Positions 1 through 5,712 of a stretch of 8,193 nucleotides of DNA are shown here, piece by piece. The notes beneath the pieces were generated by a model. That model was not told the origin of the DNA and did not search any database. It saw only the letters and a list, made by a program, of their open reading frames with translations. The stretch comes from GCA-002790365 sp964486645. Its GTDB lineage: Bacteria; Bacteroidota; Ignavibacteria; Ignavibacteriales; Ignavibacteriaceae. The stretch's first letter is position 1. Each line of letters begins with the position of its first letter. The translations under genes and the position numbers were made by a program. Location: assembly GCA_964486645.1 (NCBI GenBank), contig CAZAOG010000121.1, positions 1 through 8,193 on the forward strand. Direction: 5' to 3'.

Positions 1-4
1 CAAT

Positions 5-208
5 TTACAATTCAATTATAATCAGAACAATTATTATCAAAATAATTATCCAAATAAGCGGGCTTCGTTTTCTTGCTCGAATTGTTTTAAGCTGCCGTCT
101 GAATCCGAGCTTCCTTTTTCGTTTTTCGTTTTCGTCTTGTTCCGGTTTGTAGAACTGAGGAGTATAATCAAATTTTCTGTGACTCGGCTGCTTCATAAAC
201 ATTCCCAT
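5..208 (-). CDS. Small basic single-pass membrane protein, function unknown
   Basis: A 67-residue protein of unknown function. Residues 1-50 are hydrophilic and very basic, with an aromatic/proline patch (FDYTPQFYKPEQD, 13-25) followed by a Lys/Arg-rich stretch (about 29-49). Residues 51-67 are an almost pure Ile/Leu/Val/Trp segment ending at the C-terminus, which suggests a tail-anchored or single-pass inner-membrane protein with its basic part in the cytoplasm. The ATG at 208 is preceded by GAGAGG at 6-nt spacing, which supports this start over the in-frame Met3 and Met5. The gene begins 10 nt after ftsY, and its ribosome-binding site covers the ftsY stop codon, so its translation is probably coupled to ftsY. 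From memory, similar short proteins with an (H)R-x-F-x-Y-x-P-x-(F/Y)-Y motif occur in related bacteria, but I cannot confirm this. It is probably a real gene; its role is unassigned. Confidence 0.75.
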   Translation of the reverse strand: MGMFMKQPSHRKFDYTPQFYKPEQDENEKRKRKLGFRRQLKTIRARKRSPLIWIIILIIIVLIIIEL

Positions 209-214
209 AATTAA

Positions 215-220
215 CCTCTC
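215..220 (-). promoter_or_regulatory. Shine-Dalgarno GAGAGG overlapping the ftsY stop codon
   Basis: On the minus strand GAGAGG lies 6 nt before the ATG at 208 and shares two bases with the TGA stop of ftsY (219-221). Ribosomes finishing ftsY would therefore sit on this site, which points to coupled translation of the small membrane protein. Confidence 0.6.
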
Positions 221-1139
221 AATTTAATAACGCATTTAAAAAATGATCGGGGTTAAATACTTGCAAATCATCTATTCCTTCGCCAACACCTATATATTCA
301 ATAGGAACATTAAGAGAATCTACAATTTGAAAAACTATTCCGCCTCTTGCAGTACCGTCTAATTTTGTTAAAATCAATCCGTCCAAATCAATTGCCTTTT
401 TAAATTGTTCTGCCTGCACTAAGGCATTTTGACCGTTTGTGCCGTCCAGCACTAAAAATATTTTATCGGGAGCACGCAATAGTACTTTCTCAATAACTCG
501 TTTAATTTTTGAAAGTTCGCTCATTAAATTATTTTTAGTGTGAAGTCTTCCTGCCGTATCGATTAAAACTACGTCATAATTTCCTTCAATTGCTTTTTCT
601 ATCGTTTTATAGGCAATCGAAGACGGATCGGCGCCTGTTTGACTTTGAATGATGTCCGCGCCTGATCTTTCCGCCCAAATATCCAATTGCTCGCCTGCCG
701 CAGCTCTGAAAGTATCTGCCGCACCCAACAAAACCTTTTTACCCTTCTGTTTGAAATTATATGCAAGCTTGCCTATCGAAGTGGTCTTCCCTACTCCGTT
801 GACGCCTACTATTAAATAGACATACGGTTTTTTCCGTAAATTATTTTCCGACGCGGTATGTTTGTCTTCGGTTTTTAATATTTTTTTTAATTCAAAAAAG
901 ATACTTTCTTTTATCGATGCTTCGTCCCTGCCGTTATTGTTTACAAGATTTTCTCTGGCTTTGGCAATTATTTTTTCGGTAGTATCAAAACCGATATCCG
1001 CAGAAATTAAAACTTCTTCAATTTTTTCTATCACATCCTGATCGACTACCGCTTTCCCTGTAAAAGCCTCCGTTAGTCCGTTGACCAATTTCTTCTTTGT
1101 CTTTTGAAGTCCTAATTTTAATTTTTCTAATTTATTCAT
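219..1139 (-). CDS. ftsY: Signal recognition particle receptor FtsY (SRP GTPase)
   Basis: FtsY is the membrane-associated receptor for the SRP (Ffh-4.5S RNA) and delivers ribosomes making membrane proteins to the Sec translocon. The 306 residues comprise a helical N domain (about 1-95) and a GTPase G domain (about 105-306). All SRP-GTPase motifs are visible: the P-loop GVNGVGKT (112-119), DTFRAAA (142-148) in the insertion box, DTAGR (194-198), TKLDG (258-262) for guanine specificity, and the closing GVGEG-x2-DL (284-292). The FtsY-type DLQVFNPDHF end separates it from Ffh, which has an additional M domain. The long acidic A domain of E. coli FtsY is absent; the protein starts directly with a basic amphipathic helix (NKLEKLKLGLQKTKKKL), as in many short FtsY proteins, and this may contact lipid. 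The start ATG overlaps the stop of the upstream phosphatidyltransferase gene (ATGA), implying translational coupling. Confidence 0.97.
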   Translation of the reverse strand: MNKLEKLKLGLQKTKKKLVNGLTEAFTGKAVVDQDVIEKIEEVLISADIGFDTTEKIIAKARENLVNNNGRDEASIKESIFFELKKILKTEDKHTASENNLRKKPYVYLIVGVNGVGKTTSIGKLAYNFKQKGKKVLLGAADTFRAAAGEQLDIWAERSGADIIQSQTGADPSSIAYKTIEKAIEGNYDVVLIDTAGRLHTKNNLMSELSKIKRVIEKVLLRAPDKIFLVLDGTNGQNALVQAEQFKKAIDLDGLILTKLDGTARGGIVFQIVDSLNVPIEYIGVGEGIDDLQVFNPDHFLNALLN

Positions 1140-1711
1140 TTCCGGGTAACTTTAGTAGATTTAATATACTCGTATCCTCTGTAAATATAACCTATTAGAG
1201 AGGCAAAAATTAAAAATATGCTTGAGTAATAGACGGTCAGCATTATAATGTTATCCCAACTTAATTGTACAATGACCAAAAGTATTACGATGCCTATGTT
1301 AAATACCGCTGCCTTGCCTAATTTATTCGAAGGAAGAACTTTACCGATTTTTTTGGTTACGTAAATTCCGCCCAAGAATATCAAAAGATCTCTGCCGATA
1401 ATCATAAAGAAATAATAATCGGGAATTAAGCCGAGCAAATACATTTTTATTATGATTGCCGCTACTACCACTTTGTCGGCAAGCGGGTCTATTATCTTTC
1501 CCATTTCGGTTATTTCGTTGAATTTTCTTGCAAGATAACCGTCCGTCATATCCGTAATTATTACAAGGATGCACATTGAAAAAAGAACGGCAGGTCCCCA
1601 AGGCGTATTAAATTCATCGAATAAAATCCAAAAAGGGATTGCCAAAAGTAGTCGGAATAGACTAAGCAAGTTTGATTTGGTAGAGAAAAGTTCCTTATAA
1701 TTTATTTTCAT
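1136..1711 (-). CDS. pgsA: CDP-alcohol phosphatidyltransferase, probably phosphatidylglycerophosphate synthase
   Basis: An integral membrane enzyme of 191 residues that transfers a phosphatidyl group from CDP-diacylglycerol to an alcohol. The likely acceptor is glycerol-3-phosphate, giving phosphatidylglycerophosphate for phosphatidylglycerol and cardiolipin. The family signature DG-x2-AR-x8-G-x3-D-x3-D is complete: D57 G58, A61 R62, G71, D75 and D79, with D54 also present; these aspartates bind the catalytic metals. About six hydrophobic segments are visible, and the N-terminal NLLSLFRLLLAIPF (14-27) fits the PgsA pattern. Two deviations call for caution: the usual GK-x-KT after the fourth helix reads GKAAVF (132-137), and the usual R-E near mid-protein reads GRDLLI (106-111). 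It could therefore be a related CDP-alcohol transferase. It starts 12 nt after the purF stop with no clear Shine-Dalgarno, and its TGA overlaps the ftsY ATG by 4 nt. Confidence 0.88.
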   Translation of the reverse strand: MKINYKELFSTKSNLLSLFRLLLAIPFWILFDEFNTPWGPAVLFSMCILVIITDMTDGYLARKFNEITEMGKIIDPLADKVVVAAIIIKMYLLGLIPDYYFFMIIGRDLLIFLGGIYVTKKIGKVLPSNKLGKAAVFNIGIVILLVIVQLSWDNIIMLTVYYSSIFLIFASLIGYIYRGYEYIKSTKVTRK

Positions 1712-1723
1712 AATTCGTAAAAA

Positions 1724-3199
1724 TTATTGTTCATAAATTTCTTTTTTAAACGTAAAATCAACATCGGTCGGATAGTTGCCGGAAAAACAAGCCGTGCAGA
1801 AATTATCTTTGCCGTCTTCTTCGACGCATTGCAATAATTCATCCATAGTTAAATATTCCAACGAATCCACACCCAAGTACTCTTTGATTTTATTTACATC
1901 CCCGAAGCATCTGTTAGCTACTAATTCTTCCCTGCTCGGAAAATCCATTCCGTAGTAGCACGGATGCATTATAGGTGGAGAAGAAATTCTGAAATGAATT
2001 TCCTTTGGCGATGCGGATCTTATTAATTTAACCAATTGTTTTGATGTTGTGCCTCTTACAACAGAATCATCGACTATTACCACCGTTCTGCCTTCCAACA
2101 CGCCTTTAACAATATTAAATTTAATGCGAACGTTCATTTCCCTTTTTTCTTGTCCGGGTTGGATAAAAGTTCTTCCTATGTAATGACTTCTTATTAGTCC
2201 TATTTCCAATTTGGAATTAATTCCGTCTTTCTCCAATTGTCTTTGGTATCCTAAAGCGCAGGTATTTGAACTGTCGGGTACGCTGATAACAATAAGTTTT
2301 TTACCGTCTTTATCTCTTACGGGATGATTACTTGCAAGTATTTTGCCGAGTCTGCGCCTCATTTTGTCCACATTATTCCCAAAAACGAAACTATCCGGAC
2401 GCGAGAAATAAATATATTCAAATATGCAGTGCTTCTGTTCAAATTTTTCTTCTCGCAGTTTAATTGATTTTACTTTCTGTTGCTCCAAGGCTTCATCGTC
2501 AATTACAACAATTTCTCCGGGTTCTACCTCACGCAAAAAATCAGCCATATTTATGTCAAACGCACAAGTTTCCGAAGCAATTATAAAAGCATTGTCTTTT
2601 TTAGCAAGGCACAAGGGACGGAACCCGTAGCCGTCTCTTGCGGCAATAAGTTTATCGTCTGTTAAAATAGCAATGCTGAAAGCACCTTCCAATTTCTGCA
2701 ATGCTTCTTTAATTTGTTCCACTTGATCATTCAGTTTGCTCCGGGCAATGAGATGCAAAATAACTTCCGTATCGCTGGTAGTTTGAAAAATTGCGCCTTC
2801 GTTCACCAATTCTTCCCTTAGAATTTTTGCGTTTGATATATTGCCGTTATGTGCCACGGCTAAATTTCCCAATCTATAGTTAACCACAAAAGGTTGAATA
2901 TTTTTTTTAGATTCAGCCGAACCGGTTGTTGAATAACGGTTATGACCTATTGCGGAATTACCTACGAGGGTTTTATTCAATATTTGCGGGTCTAAAAAAA
3001 CCTCGGAGACCAAGCCTTCGCCTTTGTGTACGTTAAATACCGAGTTATTATTCTTGTTGAAACTTTTGGTAACAATTCCGCAGGCTTCCTGTCCCCTGTG
3101 CTGAAGGGCGTGCAATCCATAATAAGTTTTTACGGAAGCACTCGGACTACCGAAGACTCCGAAAACACCGCAGTTACATTTTGGTTTATCTGCTTGCAT
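1724..3199 (-). CDS. purF: Amidophosphoribosyltransferase (glutamine PRPP amidotransferase), 4Fe-4S type
   Basis: Catalyses the committed step of de novo purine synthesis: PRPP plus glutamine gives 5-phosphoribosylamine, glutamate and pyrophosphate, in the cytoplasm. The N-terminal class II glutaminase has its nucleophile at C10 (CGVFGVFG), preceded by a 9-residue propeptide that must be removed, with RYSTTG (88-93) and HNGN (117-120). The C-terminal phosphoribosyltransferase domain has the PRPP loop VVIVDDSVVRGTTS (373-386). Cysteines C258, C414, C468 and C471 (HCIFEYIYF, HPCYYGMD, FCTAC) match the four ligands of the 4Fe-4S cluster in the Bacillus-type enzyme, so this is the cluster-bearing class and not the E. 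coli cluster-free class. The length of 491 is normal. It is the first gene of the purF-pgsA-ftsY run and follows a 123-nt gap with a palindrome. No Shine-Dalgarno is visible before the ATG at 3199. Confidence 0.97.
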   Translation of the reverse strand: MQADKPKCNCGVFGVFGSPSASVKTYYGLHALQHRGQEACGIVTKSFNKNNNSVFNVHKGEGLVSEVFLDPQILNKTLVGNSAIGHNRYSTTGSAESKKNIQPFVVNYRLGNLAVAHNGNISNAKILREELVNEGAIFQTTSDTEVILHLIARSKLNDQVEQIKEALQKLEGAFSIAILTDDKLIAARDGYGFRPLCLAKKDNAFIIASETCAFDINMADFLREVEPGEIVVIDDEALEQQKVKSIKLREEKFEQKHCIFEYIYFSRPDSFVFGNNVDKMRRRLGKILASNHPVRDKDGKKLIVISVPDSSNTCALGYQRQLEKDGINSKLEIGLIRSHYIGRTFIQPGQEKREMNVRIKFNIVKGVLEGRTVVIVDDSVVRGTTSKQLVKLIRSASPKEIHFRISSPPIMHPCYYGMDFPSREELVANRCFGDVNKIKEYLGVDSLEYLTMDELLQCVEEDGKDNFCTACFSGNYPTDVDFTFKKEIYEQ

Positions 3200-3205
3200 T
3201 AAATT

Positions 3206-3235
3206 TTAATAAAGGGTTGAAAAATCATTTGACAA
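3206..3235 (-). promoter_or_regulatory. Possible sigma70-like promoter of purF (weak)
   Basis: On the minus strand TTGTCA (3230-3235) lies 18 nt before TATTAA (3206-3211), which matches the -35 and -10 consensus in part. Transcription would begin almost at the purF ATG (3199), giving a leaderless or near-leaderless message; this fits the lack of a Shine-Dalgarno but also makes the call uncertain in such AT-rich DNA. Confidence 0.22.
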
Positions 3236-3287
3236 AATTAAACAAATAAAAAACTAATTAAAATGGAAAGACTACAAAATACGTTAA

Positions 3288-3308
3288 TATCCGTTTTAAA
3301 AACGGATA
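3288..3308. repeat. 10-bp palindrome (TATCCGTTTT / AAAACGGATA) between methyltransferase gene and purF
   Basis: The arms TATCCGTTTT (3288-3297) and AAAACGGATA (3299-3308) are perfect inverted copies separated by one base. A third copy, AAAACGGATA, lies at 3336-3345 inside the last codons of the methyltransferase gene. No T-run follows on the minus strand, so it does not look like a standard intrinsic terminator. It could be a regulator-binding site for purF, about 90 nt upstream of its start, or an AT-rich hairpin that slows readthrough from the methyltransferase gene. Confidence 0.5.
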
Positions 3309-3322
3309 AAGGAATTTCTCAC

Positions 3323-3946
3323 CTATCTTTCGGTTAAAACGGATAATAGCCTGGGTATATCCTTGTTCGTCTCATCGAACCAATCTTTCATAATTATATT
3401 TTTAAAGCCTGCTGATTTTAAGGCATTTTCAAAATCATCTTTTGAATGGTAAAAAGAGATGAGTCTTACTTCATTTTGTTCTTTATCATTAAATCTGGCT
3501 ACGCTTCCCTTCTCTTGTTTTAACGGATGAAGTTCGCATACGAATAATCCGCCTTTCTTTCTTAATATTCTGAACGCTTCCTGAAAAACGAAATTTATGT
3601 TTTCTATATGCTCAAGAATTAAATTAATTGAAACCAGATCGCAAATTTGGTTATCAAACGGCCAAGGCTTTGTAATATCGTGAATTAAAAATTCAACGCT
3701 TCTGTTTTTAACCTTTGTTTTTGCAACCGAAAGCATTTCGTCCGATATGTCGAAAGCCCTTAAACTTTTAGCGTATTCGGCAAAATAAACGGAATTCTTT
3801 CCCGTTCCGCATCCGGCTTCTACAATGTCTTTATCCTTAATGTCAATCAGTTCGGTTCGAACAACTTTTTCGTCTAAATTTCTTGTGGGATTTACGATTG
3901 AGTCATAAGTCTCCGCCCAATTATTGTATGCTTCTTTAGTGTTCAT
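3323..3946 (-). CDS. Class I SAM-dependent methyltransferase, substrate unknown
   Basis: A 207-residue Rossmann-fold methyltransferase of the Methyltransf_11/25 type. Visible motifs are motif I VEAGCGTGKNS (42-52) for S-adenosylmethionine binding, the acidic residue after strand 2 (D66 in AFDISDEM) that holds the ribose, D90 (HDITKPWPF) near the adenine, and motif IV CDLVSINLILEHIEN (102-116). RILRKKGGLFVCELHP (126-141) is the usual post-motif strand. The N-terminus AYNNWAETYDSIVNP (6-20) is typical of small-molecule methyltransferases. It has no signal peptide or membrane segment, so it is cytoplasmic. Nothing in the sequence fixes the substrate. The ATG lies inside the stop of the SIMPL gene (ATGA overlap), so the two are co-transcribed and probably translationally coupled. 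Confidence 0.88.
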   Translation of the reverse strand: MNTKEAYNNWAETYDSIVNPTRNLDEKVVRTELIDIKDKDIVEAGCGTGKNSVYFAEYAKSLRAFDISDEMLSVAKTKVKNRSVEFLIHDITKPWPFDNQICDLVSINLILEHIENINFVFQEAFRILRKKGGLFVCELHPLKQEKGSVARFNDKEQNEVRLISFYHSKDDFENALKSAGFKNIIMKDWFDETNKDIPRLLSVLTER

Positions 3947-4635
3947 TTTTTATTTCTTATTAATCTAAAAACTACATTTACATTTGTAGAGATTGTTATA
4001 AATTGAGGAATATTTAACAAATTTTTTGAAGGATCCGTTGATGTTTTTGACATTAAAACGGGGCGAGGATAAATTCTCGGATTATCAGCTCTTATGCTTG
4101 TAATTACGCCAACCTTCATATTTAGATTTTTTGCATAAATTTCCGCTTCGTCTTTAGCATTTTTCAAAGCAATTTCTATACTTTTTTCGTGTCCTTCTTT
4201 TCTTTTTGATGTTGTAAAATTACTGCTGAATTCATAAAATCCATTTTTCAATAAATCAATTTGCAAGGGTGTATATTTATCAAACTTCTTTAATTTAAAT
4301 AAAATTGATTGATTCGTCTTAAAAGTAATCTTATTCGTCCTGTAATCTTTAAATTTTGATATTTTAAATAATGTATATGAAATATCTTTTTCGGAGATGC
4401 CGTATTTTTTAATCAAATTCAGTATTTTTTCTTCCCTCAACTTATGTTCATTAAAAGCTTCTTGCGGGTCTTTGTTCTCCACGGCTAAATTTACCGTTAC
4501 ATTTATATTGTCAGCAAGTAATTTAACCGAACCGGTGGCATTTACAGGAAAAGATATCTCACCTTCTTTTTGAGCAATAATATTTGCGGTTAAAAATAAG
4601 ATGAATATTATGGAAATCATTTCTATTTTTTTCAT
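3943..4635 (-). CDS. Secreted SIMPL-domain (DUF541) protein
   Basis: A 230-residue exported protein. Residues 1-21 form a signal peptide (MKK, hydrophobic core, cleavage probably after A21 in IIAQ) with no lipobox cysteine, so it is probably periplasmic. The rest fits the SIMPL/DUF541 family: an opening strand with GSVKLLADNINVTVNLAVE (35-53), a helix ending in KKYGISEKDISYTLFKIS (76-93), and the family's helix ALKNAKDEAEIYAKNLNMKVG (156-176). It closes with PQFITISTNVNVVFRL (210-225), equivalent to the usual 'P-x-x-I-x-V-x-x-x-V-x-V-x-F' end. Family members are oligomeric envelope proteins of poorly defined role; some have been linked to stress or interleukin-receptor signalling, which I would not transfer here. 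The ATG at 4635 has AAGGGA 6 nt upstream. It overlaps the methyltransferase gene by 4 nt. Confidence 0.85.
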   Translation of the reverse strand: MKKIEMISIIFILFLTANIIAQKEGEISFPVNATGSVKLLADNINVTVNLAVENKDPQEAFNEHKLREEKILNLIKKYGISEKDISYTLFKISKFKDYRTNKITFKTNQSILFKLKKFDKYTPLQIDLLKNGFYEFSSNFTTSKRKEGHEKSIEIALKNAKDEAEIYAKNLNMKVGVITSIRADNPRIYPRPVLMSKTSTDPSKNLLNIPQFITISTNVNVVFRLIRNKK

Positions 4636-4641
4636 TTTTAT

Positions 4642-4647
4642 TCCCTT
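4642..4647 (-). promoter_or_regulatory. Shine-Dalgarno AAGGGA of the SIMPL gene
   Basis: AAGGGA on the minus strand lies 6 nt before the ATG at 4635. It supports that start over the in-frame Met6 within the signal peptide, and suggests independent initiation after the 92-nt gap from the acetyltransferase gene. Confidence 0.6.
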
Positions 4648-4727
4648 ATAAAATAAAGAATAATTTATATACGGAACTTCATAGTAAAATGTTGCAAAAT
4701 ATTATAATAATGAGGTAGAAACTCGCG

Positions 4728-5372
4728 TTATAAAGTCAAATAGGATTCAGGTTCATTTAAATACTTTTGATAAAGCTCAAAGTATTTGCCTACGTGCAGA
4801 CCGTCCATCAAAGAATGGTGAACCTCGACAGAGACAGGCATTTTTAGTTCTTCCCCGTCACCTTCAAACTTGCCGAGAACAATCTTGGGGATTGAATCAT
4901 TTTTATCCAACTTTCCGGCGTGTTTAAAACTTGTAAATTTAACCCAGGGAATTACAGAATAATGAATTTTATCGTCCTGTCCTTCGCGGGGATGAAGTTT
5001 TCCGTTATTTCCCTTGTTGCTCTCCAACACATTTACCGCGTTTTTATTGAAGGAAGCGAAATCATCAAAGTATTCGAAATAACAAAAACTGAAAGTTTCA
5101 TTATCATTTAACACGGTACAAGGACAATGAACTTTATCGTAAATAATTACCTTATCGTCCTTAATTCTGTATCTGAACTCTTCAATCTCATTGGCTGTTT
5201 TAATCGATAAAAATAATGATGCAATAAAAAAAGATAATTTGTTTTCTTTTGTAAATCGATACAGTTTTGCAGCATCAACATCTGCGCAGATGTTAAAGAA
5301 CGGGAGATCGTAATTCTTAAAAAAATAGAACTGTTCTTTTCTTCTCCAGTTTTCTATATCCAGCAATTTCAT
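4728..5372 (-). CDS. Chloramphenicol-acetyltransferase-like (CatA-type) O-acetyltransferase
   Basis: A 214-residue member of the type A chloramphenicol acetyltransferase family, which as cytoplasmic trimers move acetyl from acetyl-CoA to a hydroxyl. The hallmark HHSLMDG (185-191) gives catalytic H186 and structural D190. R11 (NWRRKEQF), the partner of that Asp, is present, as is S139 with P142 and W143 (SVIPWVKFTSF), matching the S-A-x-P-W-V-x-F-x-S-F block with its oxyanion serine. The length equals classical CAT enzymes (about 213-220). The ATG at 5372 is chosen because it begins just before the family's DIxxWxRxExF block; a TTG at 5393 would add seven residues but has no ribosome-binding site. 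Whether the substrate is chloramphenicol is not shown: chromosomal homologues are often uncharacterised acetyltransferases, and the aromatic position equivalent to Tyr25 of CAT-III appears to be Phe. It sits alone after a 340-nt gap. Confidence 0.88.
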   Translation of the reverse strand: MKLLDIENWRRKEQFYFFKNYDLPFFNICADVDAAKLYRFTKENKLSFFIASLFLSIKTANEIEEFRYRIKDDKVIIYDKVHCPCTVLNDNETFSFCYFEYFDDFASFNKNAVNVLESNKGNNGKLHPREGQDDKIHYSVIPWVKFTSFKHAGKLDKNDSIPKIVLGKFEGDGEELKMPVSVEVHHSLMDGLHVGKYFELYQKYLNEPESYLTL

Positions 5373-5406
5373 TGTTTCTTGTCCAAAATTCAATTAGTAA
5401 GTGAGA

Positions 5407-5425
5407 CAAAAATAAAAAAATTATA
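5407..5425 (-). promoter_or_regulatory. Candidate promoter elements of the acetyltransferase gene
   Basis: On the minus strand a perfect TATAAT (5420-5425) lies about 48 nt before the ATG at 5372, and a perfect TATTTTTG (5407-5414) follows it. The latter matches the TAnnTTTG -7 element of Bacteroidetes promoters. Neither has a good upstream partner at the expected spacing (no TTGACA-like box 16-18 nt before TATAAT, no TTTG about 20 nt before TATTTTTG). In DNA this AT-rich either can occur by chance. Confidence 0.3.
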
Positions 5426-5551
5426 ATGCAATTTAGCTATTGTTATTTAAGAAAGTAAAATAATTCTTTTTGTTTTTTTTAACTTTTTTTGTCGAACTTC
5501 ACAAAGTTATCCCTTGGTGAAAAGTCCGGGCTTGTTTGTTGTTTCGTATTA

Positions 5552-5562
5552 CCCTTGGAGGG
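5552..5562. repeat. Small hairpin CCCT-TGG-AGGG next to GGAATGACA
   Basis: A 4-bp stem with a 3-nt loop, preceded 41 nt earlier by another CCCTTGG. The text read on the minus strand, TGTCATTCCCTCCAAGGG, resembles the start of REP-like short palindromic repeats found between genes in many bacteria. A single short copy is weak evidence. Confidence 0.3.
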
Positions 5563-5712
5563 AATGACAATATTCTTTAAATGACATTTTTTAAACTATA
5601 AAAAAGAGTATTTGTCACATCGATTCGGCTTTAACCGGAGAGATACTTCTTCCGTTGGATCGGGAAAAAATTTCTTCCTTTACTGACAGATAATATTTTT
5701 TCGCAAAGTGAA

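Larger units (their letters stand above)
5373..5712. other. 340-nt intergenic region with short repeats, no gene seen
   Basis: No open frame of useful length is seen on either strand. The stretch from about 5501 to 5590 is less AT-rich than its surroundings and holds two copies of CCCTTGG (5511-5517, 5552-5558), the second part of a small hairpin CCCT-TGG-AGGG (5552-5562). Two copies of AATGACA follow (5563-5569, 5580-5586). This has the look of a decayed interspersed repeat, though I see only one locus. The part next to the acetyltransferase gene (5400-5470) is extremely AT-rich and probably holds its promoter. No convincing terminator with a T-run follows the OmpA gene. Confidence 0.6.

Noticed and set aside
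1341..1601. Minus-strand 86-codon frame inside the phosphatidyltransferase gene
   Set aside because: It is an out-of-frame copy of the catalytic region, Arg/Cys-rich with no recognisable fold; the real frame carries the full family signature.
2424..2665. Plus-strand open frames inside purF
   Set aside because: They are antisense to a highly conserved region of purF, have no ribosome-binding site and give low-complexity Ser/Phe/Lys proteins with no recognisable domain.
4920..5111. Plus-strand frame antisense to the acetyltransferase gene
   Set aside because: It overlaps the conserved core of the minus-strand gene and shows no motif or ribosome-binding site.
5373..5393. TTG start at 5393 adding seven residues to the acetyltransferase
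   Set aside because: There is no ribosome-binding site before the TTG, and the ATG at 5372 places the conserved D-I-x-x-W-x-R-x-E-x-F block at the N-terminus, as in classical CAT proteins.
5663..5678. Hairpin GGAAAAAATTTCTTCC as terminator of the OmpA operon
   Set aside because: The stem is almost all A-T with one wobble, and no T-run follows on the minus strand; in AT-rich DNA this is expected by chance.
4728..5712. Resistance island or mobile cassette around the CAT-like gene
   Set aside because: No transposase, integrase, terminal inverted repeats, attachment site or target duplication is visible, and base composition matches the neighbours.
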